Positions 54,270 through 63,843 of a stretch of 64,000 nt of DNA are shown piece after piece (within the stretch, counting starts at the first letter, position 1; each line of letters begins with the position of its first letter). Source of the stretch: Chryseobacterium jejuense. Lineage in GTDB: Bacteria > Bacteroidota > Bacteroidia > Flavobacteriales > Weeksellaceae. The stretch is from positions 372,001 to 436,000 of the forward strand of contig NZ_FNEG01000004.1 in assembly GCF_900100075.1 (NCBI RefSeq), in the 5' to 3' direction. Position numbers and translations under genes: made by a program. Under the pieces are notes generated by a model. That model was not told where the DNA came from. It made no database searches and saw only the letters and a program-made list of their open reading frames with translations.

Positions 54270-55550
54270 ATGAAAAAAATCTTTGTAGTATCATTCATAT
54301 CAGTTGGATATTTTCTGAATGCACAGAGTCTAGGTAACTCTCCGTATGCAAAATATGGAATTGGGGATGTAAAATATGATAATACGATCGAAACGGCATC
54401 CATGGGAGGTATCTCTACTGCTTTTATAAGTGATTTCACCAGTAATTTCAACTTTGCCAACCCTGCAAACAATGCTAATTTCGAACTTACTAGTATCAAA
54501 CTAGAAGCTACTAACGAAAACAACTATTTCAAATCGAATTTTAACGATATGAAATCTACAAAGCATTCTACGTATCTTTCTAATATTTCATTGGCATTTC
54601 CTATTTCCTCAAAAGTAAAAATGGGAATTAGCTATCAGCCATATAGCTCTAAAAACTATGATATTCTTAGTCAGCGTGAAGTAGGTGGTACTGTTGTTGA
54701 CCAAAACCAATTTAAAGGTAATGGTACTTTAAACACAGCAGCTGTGGCTTTATCTTATAAGATCAACCAGGAATTCTCTGTAGGAGCAAGAGCTAATTTA
54801 TATTTTGGAGACCTTACTGATCTTACTGAGTTCAGTGCAGCAAATACAGAATACATTGCTGGATATGAAACCAAAAACAGAATCAGAAACTTCAACTTTA
54901 CTTTAGGTACAAGCTATCAGAAGTTGAATACCCGTACTGACAAGAAATTAACGATTGGAGCAACAGCAACTTTCGGGAATACCGGTAATATGACGACTGA
55001 GTATACCAACAGTACTTACAGATATGCTGATGCAGCAGGTACTAAAATGGATGTTACTACAATTGACTACAAAGAAACCAAATCTAAAAACCTTCTTCCG
55101 CTTCAGGCGTCTGTAGGGGTTGGATATGGAAGTGAAAACCATTGGTTCCTTTCTGGGCAGCTTGATTATAAAAAAGGGGAAGATATTTCTTATTTCGGAA
55201 ATACTTTCAGCTTACAGGATACTTACAGAATTTCTGCCGGTGGATGGTACTTACCTAACTATAACAACTTCAGAAGCTACTTCTCAAGGGTAGTCTACAG
55301 ATATGGTGCCTTCTATGAAAGAGGAAACCTTAAACTGGAAGGAAACAGCATCAATAAATTCGGTATTTCTGCCGGAGTAATGCTTCCGTTCAAAAACAGC
55401 AGTATTACAAGAATGAGTGGCTTAGAGATTGGTGTAGAAGTGGGCAAGAGAGGTACTCTTCAGAACAACCTTATCAACCAGAACTTTATCAACCTGAAAC
55501 TCGGCTTCAATTTTGCTGATAAATGGTTCAGAAAGGCTCTTTATAACTAG
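54270..55550 (+). CDS. outer-membrane beta-barrel protein
   Basis: A 426-residue protein with a signal peptide (about 1-19, ending LNAQ) and 14 or so amphipathic strands (GISYQPYSSKNYD, FNFTLGTSYQKL, ISAGVMLPFKNSSI) ending NLKLGFNFADKWFRKALYN. It belongs to a family of conserved Flavobacteriia outer-membrane proteins; a FadL-like transport role is possible. lptC starts 2 bp after its stop, so both are one transcript. Confidence 0.85.
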   Translation: MKKIFVVSFISVGYFLNAQSLGNSPYAKYGIGDVKYDNTIETASMGGISTAFISDFTSNFNFANPANNANFELTSIKLEATNENNYFKSNFNDMKSTKHSTYLSNISLAFPISSKVKMGISYQPYSSKNYDILSQREVGGTVVDQNQFKGNGTLNTAAVALSYKINQEFSVGARANLYFGDLTDLTEFSAANTEYIAGYETKNRIRNFNFTLGTSYQKLNTRTDKKLTIGATATFGNTGNMTTEYTNSTYRYADAAGTKMDVTTIDYKETKSKNLLPLQASVGVGYGSENHWFLSGQLDYKKGEDISYFGNTFSLQDTYRISAGGWYLPNYNNFRSYFSRVVYRYGAFYERGNLKLEGNSINKFGISAGVMLPFKNSSITRMSGLEIGVEVGKRGTLQNNLINQNFINLKLGFNFADKWFRKALYN

Positions 55551-55551
55551 A

Positions 55552-56142
55552 ATGAATTTTTCAAGAAAAATAGTATATAAAAATATAGCATACCTTTTTA
55601 GTTGTGCTATATTTTTTATATTCACATCCTGTGAAGAAGATCTTACCAAAAAGAATGGAAATAACAGCAAAAACTTTCCTTCACAGGTCATTAATAACGC
55701 GAATATCGTACAACGTGATTCCGGATTTATCATCCTTAAGGCTAAAGCAGCTATTATTGAAAAATATGAACTGATTGACAGTCCTTATACGGTAGCCAGA
55801 AAAGGTATTGATATTGAGTTTTTTGATAAGAAAAAACCAAAAATACCGGGAACAATTAAGGCTAAATATGCCAAGTTTTATGATTACAAAAAGTTTTACG
55901 AAGCAAAAGGTAATGTAAGGATTACGACCAACGAAGGACAGAAATTTGCGATGCAGAGTGTGTATTGGGATCAGCTTAAAAAAAGAATCTATACCAAAGA
56001 CACAGTGTACGTAACCATGGAAGACGGCTCTACATTGGTAGGTGCCAATGGAATGACTGCCAAGGATGATTTTTCGGAATATACTTTCTATAACAATTCA
56101 GGAGACTTTAGTTCTAAAAGGCTTTCTGAAAATAAAAAATAG
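55552..56142 (+). CDS. lptC: LPS export protein LptC
   Basis: A 196-residue envelope protein with a lipoprotein-like leader (FIFTSC, Cys 26) in place of the single helix of E. coli LptC, followed by the LptC/OstA-type beta-jellyroll with repeated strands (GTIKAKYAKFYDYKKFYEAKGNVRITTNEG, MEDGSTLVGANGMTAKDDFSEYTFYNN). It passes LPS from LptBFG towards LptA. The frame reaches back to 55513 inside the upstream gene; the ATG at 55552 is preferred. Confidence 0.88.
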   Translation: MNFSRKIVYKNIAYLFSCAIFFIFTSCEEDLTKKNGNNSKNFPSQVINNANIVQRDSGFIILKAKAAIIEKYELIDSPYTVARKGIDIEFFDKKKPKIPGTIKAKYAKFYDYKKFYEAKGNVRITTNEGQKFAMQSVYWDQLKKRIYTKDTVYVTMEDGSTLVGANGMTAKDDFSEYTFYNNSGDFSSKRLSENKK

Positions 56143-56153
56143 CTTCTGTTACC

Positions 56154-57197
56154 ATGAAAACGCTTGCCATTGGACTCATGTCCGGAACAAGTTTAGACGG
56201 GTTGGATATCTGTCTTGCTGAATTTGAAAAAAAGGACAAATGGCATTTTCAGATCCTGAAAGCAGAAACCCTTCCCTATTCTACTGATTGGGAAAATAAA
56301 CTCAGAAATTCTATTCATCTTTCAGCAACGGATCTTTTAGAATTGCATTCCGATTATGGGTTTTATCTGGGGCAAAAAGTTAAAGAATTTATAGAACAAC
56401 ATCAGCTTGAAAATATTGATCTGATCGCCTCTCATGGTCATACGGTTTTTCATCAGCCTCAAAGAAAATTTACCTTGCAGATTGGAGATGGCAGAGCCAT
56501 TAAAATGGAAACCAAAATACCGGTTCTCTATGATTTCAGAAGTCAGGATGTCCTGATGAAAGGAAATGGAGCTCCCCTGGTTCCTATAGGTGATGAACTT
56601 CTTTTTTCACAATATGATGCCTGTCTTAATCTGGGCGGATTCTCAAATATTTCCTTGACGTCAGAAGGTAAAAGAATTGCCTTTGATATAGCTCCTGTCA
56701 ATATTGTCCTGAATTATTTGGCTCAACAACTGAATGAAAGCTTTGATGAAAATGGTGATCTGGCGAGAAAAGGAAAAATAAATGAAACTTTACTTGACGA
56801 ACTTAATTCCTTAGGTTTCTACCAACAACTTCATCCCAAATCATTGGGTGTAGAATGGTGCAACCACCATGTATTTCCGAAACTTGAAGGTATAGCTCCA
56901 GTTGAGGCCCTTGCTACCTTTTCAGAACATATTGCCCAGCAGATTTCCAAGGTTATCAATGAAAAGAATATAAAGAACATACTGATAACCGGAGGAGGTG
57001 CTTATAACAGTTTTATAATAGAGAAAATAAAAGCAAAAACAGATGCTGAGGTAATTATCCCTGAAAAGAAAATTATCGAATATAAGGAAGCTTTAATCTT
57101 TGCATTTATGGGGGTTTTAAAAATGAACAATGAAATCAATGTTCTATCCTCTGCTACCGGAAGTACTGCCGATCATTGTTCTGGAGTAATTGCGTAG
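56154..57197 (+). CDS. anmK: anhydro-N-acetylmuramic acid kinase
   Basis: A 347-residue sugar kinase that recycles 1,6-anhydro-MurNAc from cell-wall turnover into MurNAc-6-phosphate. The ATP-binding start GLMSGTSLDGLD (residues 7-18), DFRSQDVLMKGNGAPLVPIGD and the ITGGGAYN motif are all present. It follows lptC by 11 bp, closing an operon of envelope genes. Confidence 0.95.
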   Translation: MKTLAIGLMSGTSLDGLDICLAEFEKKDKWHFQILKAETLPYSTDWENKLRNSIHLSATDLLELHSDYGFYLGQKVKEFIEQHQLENIDLIASHGHTVFHQPQRKFTLQIGDGRAIKMETKIPVLYDFRSQDVLMKGNGAPLVPIGDELLFSQYDACLNLGGFSNISLTSEGKRIAFDIAPVNIVLNYLAQQLNESFDENGDLARKGKINETLLDELNSLGFYQQLHPKSLGVEWCNHHVFPKLEGIAPVEALATFSEHIAQQISKVINEKNIKNILITGGGAYNSFIIEKIKAKTDAEVIIPEKKIIEYKEALIFAFMGVLKMNNEINVLSSATGSTADHCSGVIA

Positions 57198-57207
57198 ATA
57201 GAATTCA

Positions 57208-57312
57208 TTAATCTTTTACCTTAACAGTTTCTTCTTTAATCCTGAATTGGTATTCATCATTATAAGTGAATTGCTTTGCATTCTCAATACTATAGCTAAC
57301 TGAAATGTTGTA
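57208..57312 (-). pseudogene. 3' coding remnant truncated at an accessory insertion
   Basis: On the minus strand a frame ends at TAA (57208-57210) and reads back YNISVSYSIENAKQF, TYNDEYQFRIKEET and KVKD over 34 codons with good coding character. Upstream it runs into a stop at about 57313, and no start or ribosome site exists. The rest of the gene should lie to the right, where an AraC gene begins at 57342. Parent gene not recognised. Confidence 0.5.
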
Positions 57313-57341
57313 TTTTTAACTCATCTTTAGAATGAGAAAAA

Positions 57342-58208
57342 ATGGCATCAGCAGCAAAAATTAAAACATATCATTTTCTCCCACATAAATATGGCTTGGA
57401 GCTGCTATTGGATATCGGACGTATCGAAACGCTGAATCATTATGTATTAGATAAGACACTGCATCAGCTCAGCTTCTATGAAATTATTTTTATCGAAGAA
57501 GGAACGGGAACTTTTACATTGGACGAAAATAGAATCCCAATAACTCCACAAACTGTTATTTTTACAAGCCCCGGACAAATACGTTGCTGGGAAATTGAGA
57601 AGAAAGTAAAAGGCTATACCCTATTCTTTGACAAAGACTTTCTGCATCTTTTTTTCTCGGACGAATTATTCCTGCATCGCTTTCAGTACTTTCATCAATA
57701 TTCACGCCCCACAGGTATGGAAATATCAGAGGAATCATTTGGAAAATGTTTGAATCTTTTACATGGAATAGAACAGGAATTCGGGCAGCTTCAGAATGAC
57801 AGTAATCATTTAATCCGGTCATTTTTATATCAATTGCTGGTCATTCTCAACCGATTTTATGCTAATGTTTATAATGTTCAGAGAGATACTCATGTGCACT
57901 CAGACTTTTATAGATTCCGATCTTTATTGGAAAAGAAATTTGTGGATGACAGAAGTGTTGAAGCTTATTCAAAAATGCTTACCATCAGCCCAGGATTTCT
58001 TAATAAAATCTGTAAGCAGTTCAGCGGATTATCAGCTCAGCAAATGATCCATTATAAGTTAATTTCAGAAATAAAGAAACAGCTTTATCAAAATAAATCA
58101 GCAAAAGAAATTTGCTACGAATTCGGCTTTTCAGATCCATCTAATTTCAATCGCTTTTTTAAAAAGTTTACCGGTATTACTCCTCAGCAATACCGGAAGA
58201 ATATATAA
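57342..58208 (+). CDS. AraC-family transcriptional regulator
   Basis: A 288-residue regulator with an N-terminal cupin-like sensor (about residues 25-115, VIFTSPGQIRCWEIE) and a C-terminal AraC domain (LTISPGFLNKICKQFSG; KEICYEFGFSDPSNFNRFFKKFTGITPQQYRKN). It directly precedes the beta-helix gene by 69 bp and is its likely controller. Shares layout with AraC genes at 8478 and 16457. Confidence 0.9.
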   Translation: MASAAKIKTYHFLPHKYGLELLLDIGRIETLNHYVLDKTLHQLSFYEIIFIEEGTGTFTLDENRIPITPQTVIFTSPGQIRCWEIEKKVKGYTLFFDKDFLHLFFSDELFLHRFQYFHQYSRPTGMEISEESFGKCLNLLHGIEQEFGQLQNDSNHLIRSFLYQLLVILNRFYANVYNVQRDTHVHSDFYRFRSLLEKKFVDDRSVEAYSKMLTISPGFLNKICKQFSGLSAQQMIHYKLISEIKKQLYQNKSAKEICYEFGFSDPSNFNRFFKKFTGITPQQYRKNI

Positions 58209-58277
58209 AAGACCTTTTTAAAAACAAAATGACCTTTTCATTATATAAGACTGTTCTTAATTTTACAAAAAAAGGAA

Positions 58278-59333
58278 ATGATAAAACATACATTTAGCTT
58301 TCTATTGTTACTACTAGGCATAGCTTTAGGACAGGCAGAACAATTATATGTTAATCCAAAGACAGGTAACGATACAAATTCCGGGACAAAAACACAGCCG
58401 TTAAAAACCCTTCTGGAAGCTGCAAAACGTGTGAATGTAAACAAAGAACCGGAAGCAACCACAATTTTTCTCTCGGAAGGTGTACATCTATTGACTCAGA
58501 CAGTTGTATTCACCAATGATAAATATACCTCTGCAAACCGTCTTGTTATTCGTGCCGATGTAATGCCTGATGAAGCACAGTGGACTCCTCAAAAAATGCC
58601 AACGGTAGTAACAGCAGTTCCGCCAGAGCCAGGCATAGGTGGAGAAGAAGCAAAGGGTATACAACCAGAAGTCAGCCATGTAACGATTGAAGGCTTGCGC
58701 TTTACCGGCAGTCCAGATTATTCCTATATAGACGGTAATAATCTGCGTCGTTCTTATCCTATCTGGCGGGATGGAAAAAGCCTGGACGACCTGCTTGTAA
58801 CCCAATGTGTGTTTACCGGAAATGTAGATGTATTGCCACTACATGTGGGAGTTATTGCTAATGGCTACGGACTTGTGATTGACCATTGCATTTTCTTCAA
58901 CTGCAAAAACCCGGTTGTTTTCTGGAAAAACGATAGAAAAACAGGCAGCCGTAATGCCATGCAGTATTCGTTGGTATATGGCAGCTATTTTAGCGGTGTT
59001 TGGACAACAAAGGATACGGATGGAGATCGTTTTGATTTTCATCATAACATCATAGCCAATGCCAGTACAATTTGGATCAGAGAAAAAGGAAGCACACGCC
59101 GATATAAAGCCTCCGATTGTCTTTTTGCAGACTATACCAATCTGGCAGGATTCGGAAGCGGTCCGTTAAGTGGAAATAATGCCACTTCCACTGATTTTCT
59201 GGAAATGAAAAATGTACAGACTACCGGAACAGTAACCATTGAAAAAGATCAGAGCAAACGCAATTACCTACAATTGGCGGAAGGTTCAGCCGGTTTAAAT
59301 TTAAAGGCTGGGCTTTTTAAAAAGAATCAGTAA
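58278..59333 (+). CDS. secreted right-handed beta-helix protein
   Basis: A 351-residue protein with a signal peptide (about 1-20, GQAEQ) and the parallel beta-helix pattern of short repeated turns (VTIEGLRFTG, LVTQCVFTGN, LVIDHCIFFNCKNPVVFWKN, FDFHHNIIANAS). The opening QLYVNPKTGNDTNSGTKTQPLKTLLEA is shared with polysaccharide lyases and other glycan-active proteins of Bacteroidota. No catalytic Lys or Asp pair could be assigned. Probable surface or periplasmic glycan binding or cleavage. Confidence 0.8.
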   Translation: MIKHTFSFLLLLLGIALGQAEQLYVNPKTGNDTNSGTKTQPLKTLLEAAKRVNVNKEPEATTIFLSEGVHLLTQTVVFTNDKYTSANRLVIRADVMPDEAQWTPQKMPTVVTAVPPEPGIGGEEAKGIQPEVSHVTIEGLRFTGSPDYSYIDGNNLRRSYPIWRDGKSLDDLLVTQCVFTGNVDVLPLHVGVIANGYGLVIDHCIFFNCKNPVVFWKNDRKTGSRNAMQYSLVYGSYFSGVWTTKDTDGDRFDFHHNIIANASTIWIREKGSTRRYKASDCLFADYTNLAGFGSGPLSGNNATSTDFLEMKNVQTTGTVTIEKDQSKRNYLQLAEGSAGLNLKAGLFKKNQ

Positions 59334-59342
59334 TGTGTTAAT

Positions 59343-59372
59343 AAAAAAAACCTTCATTTCTGAAGGTTTTTT
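59343..59372. terminator. bidirectional terminator
   Basis: AAAAAACCTTCA-TTTC-TGAAGGTTTTTT, placed between the converging beta-helix and SRPBCC genes, with A and T runs on both sides. Confidence 0.85.
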
Positions 59373-59377
59373 ATGTA

Positions 59378-59767
59378 TTATTTATAGGCTTCGATCTTAT
59401 CTGTCAATGTATTGATAAAGTTCTGTAATGGCTTTTCTACCATCATTTTGATGAACGGATTGAATTTTCCTTCAAACAACATCTGAACTTCTGTCTGATT
59501 CTCATTGATCGGATTTAAAGTAGCCGTTAAAGAGAAATCTAAGCTTGAGCTTGCAGATTTCAATACTGCTTTCTGATCGTCTACCTCATCTATTTTCAAT
59601 GCAATTTCAGGCATTCCCTGTAATCCGAATTTGAACCCATTATCTCTCGTTTCAAATTTCTGAAGACCGTCCGGCATGAAATCTTTGTAATTTTCAGGAG
59701 TTTTCAATAACTCGCTTAATTCTTTGGATGATTTATTGACAATAATTTTTCGTCCTTCTAAATTCAT
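59378..59767 (-). CDS. SRPBCC-domain protein
   Basis: A 129-residue protein of the START/SRPBCC fold (VNKSSKELSELLKTPENYKDFMP, LKSASSSLDFSLTATLNPINENQTEVQMLFEG, and a last long helix MMVEKPLQNFINTLTDKIEAYK). The fold holds hydrophobic ligands; no ligand can be named. It stands alone between two terminators or AT-rich spacers. Confidence 0.8.
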   Translation of the reverse strand: MNLEGRKIIVNKSSKELSELLKTPENYKDFMPDGLQKFETRDNGFKFGLQGMPEIALKIDEVDDQKAVLKSASSSLDFSLTATLNPINENQTEVQMLFEGKFNPFIKMMVEKPLQNFINTLTDKIEAYK

Positions 59768-60220
59768 TTTTTTATTTTGTATTTAAATTCTTATAAAGAT
59801 AAGGTTCTTTACATTTATGATAACAACAAAATTATAAAAAAAATCTACAAAGACGTTATCCAAAGCATACTTTTAAAGGCTGAATCCTTTTACTGATGGG
59901 AATTCATGATGAATCAATTTTATAGTAATATCAATTTTATGATTAAACCGGTTAAAATATTCAATAGTATAAGTTTTGAAATCAGAAATAAAATGGAATA
60001 TACCTATTATACTTATTTTAGTGGAAAGAATCTTATCCTAAGTAAACCAAACAATTGTTCTCATTAAGAAAAATAAAGCTCATCAATTGACTTATTTTCT
60101 TGCTATAATTTGATATATTTGCGTATAAATTGTGGTAAAAAGCGTAGTTAAAACAATCTGTTCACTCCTCTTTCAAAACCATTACCCTCTAAGGATCAAT
60201 ACTAACTATAAATATCTGAG
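59768..60220. other. divergent intergenic region
   Basis: Very AT-rich with no gene seen. It holds the promoter of the NUDIX gene near 60114. Confidence 0.6.
60114..60121 (+). promoter_or_regulatory. -7 box TATATTTG of NUDIX gene
   Basis: Exact TAnnTTTG with TTA 19 bases upstream. The ATG at 60221 is 99 bp away, so a long leader of about 95 nt is predicted. Confidence 0.5.
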
Positions 60221-60832
60221 ATGTATAAAGTTTTTGTGAACGAAAAAAAATTATTGATATCTAAACATCCCGAAGGACTTGAAAAAAAATTGGGGTATGA
60301 AAGTTTCACGACTTTAGAGATCGCATTAGATCTTTTAGAGAACACTTCTGTAAACGAACTTAATGTATATGGTGAGAATATTGATGAGATCTGGCAGGAG
60401 TTCCAAAAGCTGTTCAGAATTATAGAAGCTGCCGGAGGACTGGTGATTAAACCTGAAGGAGAAATGCTTTTCATCAGAAGATTGGGTAAATGGGATCTTC
60501 CAAAGGGAAAAATGGAAAAAGGAGAATCCAGGGAAGAGTCTGCAGTTAGGGAAATTGAAGAAGAAACCGGATTAAGAGATGTAGAATTGGTACAGTTCAT
60601 TAATACCACTTATCATATCTATATCGAAAGAAATGGTGAAAAAATCCTGAAATGCACCCATTGGTTTGAAATGAACTTCAATGGTGAAGATACTTCAAAG
60701 CCACAAATTGAGGAAGGAATTACTGAAGTTGCCTGGAAAAACACCACTCAGATTGAAGAAGAAGTTTTCCCAAGCACATTCAAGAATATTAAACTTATCG
60801 TAAAAGAATTCTGGGCTTTAAAGGCTAAATAA
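60221..60832 (+). CDS. NUDIX hydrolase
   Basis: A 203-residue protein with an N-terminal extension of about 70 residues and a NUDIX domain with a perfect box at residues 96-118 (GKMEKGESREESAVREIEEE, then TGL). Such enzymes cleave nucleoside diphosphates linked to other groups; the substrate is not evident. Its last codons overlap the 3' end of murF by 8 bp (convergent). Confidence 0.92.
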   Translation: MYKVFVNEKKLLISKHPEGLEKKLGYESFTTLEIALDLLENTSVNELNVYGENIDEIWQEFQKLFRIIEAAGGLVIKPEGEMLFIRRLGKWDLPKGKMEKGESREESAVREIEEETGLRDVELVQFINTTYHIYIERNGEKILKCTHWFEMNFNGEDTSKPQIEEGITEVAWKNTTQIEEEVFPSTFKNIKLIVKEFWALKAK

Positions 60833-62096
60833 AATCAATAACCTTTTCCAGCGCTATTCCTCTTGATCCTTTCAACAGTATATTTTCTGACTGAATTTTA
60901 TGCTGCTGTAAATATTCTGTAAGTTCAGCTGTATTTTCAAAAGCAAGATCTGATGAATTTACACCTTTAAAGTGTTTTCCAACTGTGATGATGGTATCAA
61001 AACCAAGTGTTTTGGCTAATTCTAAGATGTTTTGATGCTCTTTTTCACTTTCAGCACCCAATTCCAACATATCACCAATAATAATGGTTTTACGGCCTTC
61101 AAACGTGATAAAATTATTTAATGAAGCCGTCATCGAACTTGGGTTGGCATTATAAGTATCCAGCACCAATGTTCTGTTTTCTTTTTTCACCACTTGTGAA
61201 CGCATATTGGTAGGAGTATACTGCTCCACTGCATGCTTGATTTTTTCAAAGCTGATTCCAAAGTGGAGTCCAAGGCTCGCCGCAGCACAAAGATTCGTAA
61301 AATTGTAAGCTCCTGTCAGTTTAGACACTGTTTTTTCTCCCTGGTAGATTAATCCTACAAAATGATCTTCTGAGAAAGGTTCAAAATTGTAATCTGACTC
61401 TACTTTTCCAAAAGTAATTTTAGGTGAATAGTTTTCCGTCTTTTCAACTTGAATAGGATCATTTTCATTAACAATGATGGTCTGTTGATTTTCTTTAAGA
61501 TAATCGTAAAGTTCAGACTTCCCTTTAATCACGCCTTCAAAACCACCGAAACCTTCCAGGTGTGCTTTTCCAAAATTGGTAATATATCCTAAATCCGGTT
61601 GTGCAATGGTACAAAGGTGTTCTATTTCTTTCTGATGATTGGCTCCCATTTCAATCACAGCCATTTCATGCTCAGGTTTAATGGAAAGAATGGTCAACGG
61701 AACTCCGATGTGGTTATTCAGATTACCATAAGTATACTGAACATTGAATTTTTCTGAAAGCACAGCATGAATCAACTCCTTTGTTGTTGTTTTCCCGTTA
61801 CTTCCCGTAAGTCCGATAAAAGGAATGGTAAGCTGGCTTCTATGGTAGACTGCCAACTGTTGCAGGAATTCAAGAGTAGAGGGAACATAGAAAATATTCC
61901 TATCCTTATTCTCAAATTCAGGCTGCTCAACAATAACAGCTAAAGCTCCGTCTTCTATGGCTTTTTCCGCCAGCGTTGCTGCATTAAAATTATCACCGGA
62001 AAAGGCAAAAAAGATATCATTTCTGGCTATTTTTCGGCTATCGATCGTTACTTTGTCGGCCTGTAAAAACAAAGGGTAAAACTGTTCTATATTCAT
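60825..62096 (-). CDS. murF: UDP-MurNAc-tripeptide D-Ala-D-Ala ligase
   Basis: A 423-residue cytoplasmic Mur ligase that adds D-Ala-D-Ala to the peptidoglycan precursor. It has the Mur P-loop GLTGSNGKTTTKELI (about 103-117), NHIGVPLTIL, VIEMGANHQKEIEHL and the C-terminal LDTYNANPSSMTASLNNF. It follows gldJ on the same strand with 145 bp and a terminator between; the gldJ-murF neighbourhood is known from other Flavobacteriia. Confidence 0.95.
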   Translation of the reverse strand: MNIEQFYPLFLQADKVTIDSRKIARNDIFFAFSGDNFNAATLAEKAIEDGALAVIVEQPEFENKDRNIFYVPSTLEFLQQLAVYHRSQLTIPFIGLTGSNGKTTTKELIHAVLSEKFNVQYTYGNLNNHIGVPLTILSIKPEHEMAVIEMGANHQKEIEHLCTIAQPDLGYITNFGKAHLEGFGGFEGVIKGKSELYDYLKENQQTIIVNENDPIQVEKTENYSPKITFGKVESDYNFEPFSEDHFVGLIYQGEKTVSKLTGAYNFTNLCAAASLGLHFGISFEKIKHAVEQYTPTNMRSQVVKKENRTLVLDTYNANPSSMTASLNNFITFEGRKTIIIGDMLELGAESEKEHQNILELAKTLGFDTIITVGKHFKGVNSSDLAFENTAELTEYLQQHKIQSENILLKGSRGIALEKVIDFI

Positions 62097-62186
62097 GTGG
62101 AAATATATGTATTTTCTAATAGTAACCGCTACATCTGTATCAATATTCTTGAGTTTTTCAGCTAAGCGATTTCACTGTTCAAAAAT

Positions 62187-62220
62187 AAAAAAACCTTCCG
62201 GATTTTCGGAAGGTTTTTTT
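62187..62220 (-). terminator. intrinsic terminator of gldJ
   Basis: AAACCTTCCG-GATTTT-CGGAAGGTTT, with T runs on the minus-strand side, 22 bp after the gldJ stop. Confidence 0.85.
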
Positions 62221-62241
62221 AAAAGTATTTTTTGATAAATA

Positions 62242-63843
62242 TTATCTTCTAGTTCTGTTCTTATCGTTAGTTCTAGCATCCTGTGCAACACGGAAACCAA
62301 TCCAACCATAAGCTCTACCTTGATTTTTATATCTTCTTTGTCCCGGATCAAGCCAGTATGCTGTATCTTGCCAAGAACCACCTTTTACTACTCTAACATC
62401 GTTAGAAATTCCAGATGTTCTGTCTTTGGTATCTTTCAGCATTTTAACTCTACCGCTTGCATCTACAACAAAACTCTTTTTAGGTGCATTATACATATCG
62501 AATCCTGCAGCTGAGTCTGATTCACTTCTGTATTCTAAAGAAGATTGTCTGTCACCATCTCTGTAGTTTCTGTAATCACCAATCGTTTCTCTTTCGAATT
62601 GTCCAGGTAATCCTTTATATACTAATCTACCATCAGCTAGAGTATCATACTTAATAGTACCTTCGTCTATCATTTTATAAGTTCCGTCACCGTTTCTTAC
62701 GATAGCCTGAGGCATATTTCCTCTGTAGTAGTTGAAGTCGTTGTAATCTTCATCAATGATAGGTCTGTAAACATCAGCAGTCCATTCTGAAACGTTACCA
62801 TACATACCATAAATTCCAAGGTCGTTAGACGGATATTGTCTTACATCTGAAGTTTGTGCAGATCCATCGTTTTTCCATCCAGCGATACCAGAGTAATCTC
62901 CTTTACCCATTTTAAAGTTTTCAAGGAACATACCTCTTGTTTTTCCTTTAGTTCCTCTTAATCTTTCGATTTCAGGTTTTTTACCAAGGTATTGGTTATA
63001 TTCTCTGTTTTTCGCCATTCCTAAAGCTGCATATTCCCATTCAACTTCAGTAGGAAGTCTGAATTTCTGAACCATTGCACCATTAGGAGCTCTGTTTGCA
63101 GATAATAATCTCTGGTTAGTAGTTTTCATACCAGATTTCTGCTGCATTCTTTTTTCGTTGATATACCCTTGCATTTCAGGATCATTCGCTTTGAATTTAT
63201 CCATGTTAAATGCTGTCCCTCCCTGGTTGTTAGATTCGTTGATATACAAATCTTTAGCAATAACACCTGCTTGCATCAAAGCTTTTTCATTTGCTCTGTC
63301 TGTCAACCATTCACAGTATCTGTTTGCTTGTGTCCAGGAAACACCTACTACCGGATAGTAATCAAATTCCGGAGAACGTAGATAGGTCTCATTATAATCG
63401 TTTCTAGATAATTTGTTGTCCCATAATAAGGTATCCGGTAAAGCACCGTTATAGATTTCCTTAAAGCTAGGATCACTTGGTGGGAATACATACTTCAACC
63501 ATGTAAGGTATTCGCGGTATTCATAGTTAGTAATTTCTGTTTCTCCGATAAAGAATGAACTCACCTGCATTCTGCGTGGTGTGTTATTCCAATCGTGCAT
63601 AACATCATCTTTCACTAATCCCATTGTAAAAGTTCCACCTTCTACATATACCATTCCCGGCCAACCCTTCTGCTTCTGTTGCTTTCCTGCAAAAAACCAA
63701 CCCTGTTTTTCGTTTGGTTTCCAACCCGTTTTACTGACAAATTTTTTGGTACCGCCACCTTTGCTGGTTCCTGATCCGCCACAGCTGGTTAATGCAAGTG
63801 TAGAACTTAATGCTATTAATGAAAACAACTTTAGTTTTTTCAT
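62242..63843 (-). CDS. gldJ: gliding motility/T9SS lipoprotein GldJ
   Basis: A 533-residue outer-membrane lipoprotein (lipobox LTSC, Cys 21) of the formylglycine-generating-enzyme-like (SUMF1) family. GWKPNEKQGWFFAGKQQ and GWPGMVYVEGGTFTMGL (about residues 42-77), RLPTEVEWEYAA and GNVSEWTADVYRP are typical of GldJ. In other Flavobacteriia it stabilises GldK and is needed for gliding and type IX secretion; Chryseobacterium usually does not glide but keeps the secretion system. The frame to 63864 uses TTG, so the ATG at 63843 is chosen. porU/porV would be expected upstream, outside the window. Confidence 0.93.
   Translation of the reverse strand: MKKLKLFSLIALSSTLALTSCGGSGTSKGGGTKKFVSKTGWKPNEKQGWFFAGKQQKQKGWPGMVYVEGGTFTMGLVKDDVMHDWNNTPRRMQVSSFFIGETEITNYEYREYLTWLKYVFPPSDPSFKEIYNGALPDTLLWDNKLSRNDYNETYLRSPEFDYYPVVGVSWTQANRYCEWLTDRANEKALMQAGVIAKDLYINESNNQGGTAFNMDKFKANDPEMQGYINEKRMQQKSGMKTTNQRLLSANRAPNGAMVQKFRLPTEVEWEYAALGMAKNREYNQYLGKKPEIERLRGTKGKTRGMFLENFKMGKGDYSGIAGWKNDGSAQTSDVRQYPSNDLGIYGMYGNVSEWTADVYRPIIDEDYNDFNYYRGNMPQAIVRNGDGTYKMIDEGTIKYDTLADGRLVYKGLPGQFERETIGDYRNYRDGDRQSSLEYRSESDSAAGFDMYNAPKKSFVVDASGRVKMLKDTKDRTSGISNDVRVVKGGSWQDTAYWLDPGQRRYKNQGRAYGWIGFRVAQDARTNDKNRTRR

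Noticed and set aside
62242-63843. Reading GldJ as a sulfatase-activating enzyme
   Set aside because: The SUMF1-like fold is shared, but the lipobox, length and murF neighbour point to GldJ, and the catalytic cysteine pair of the enzyme was not seen.
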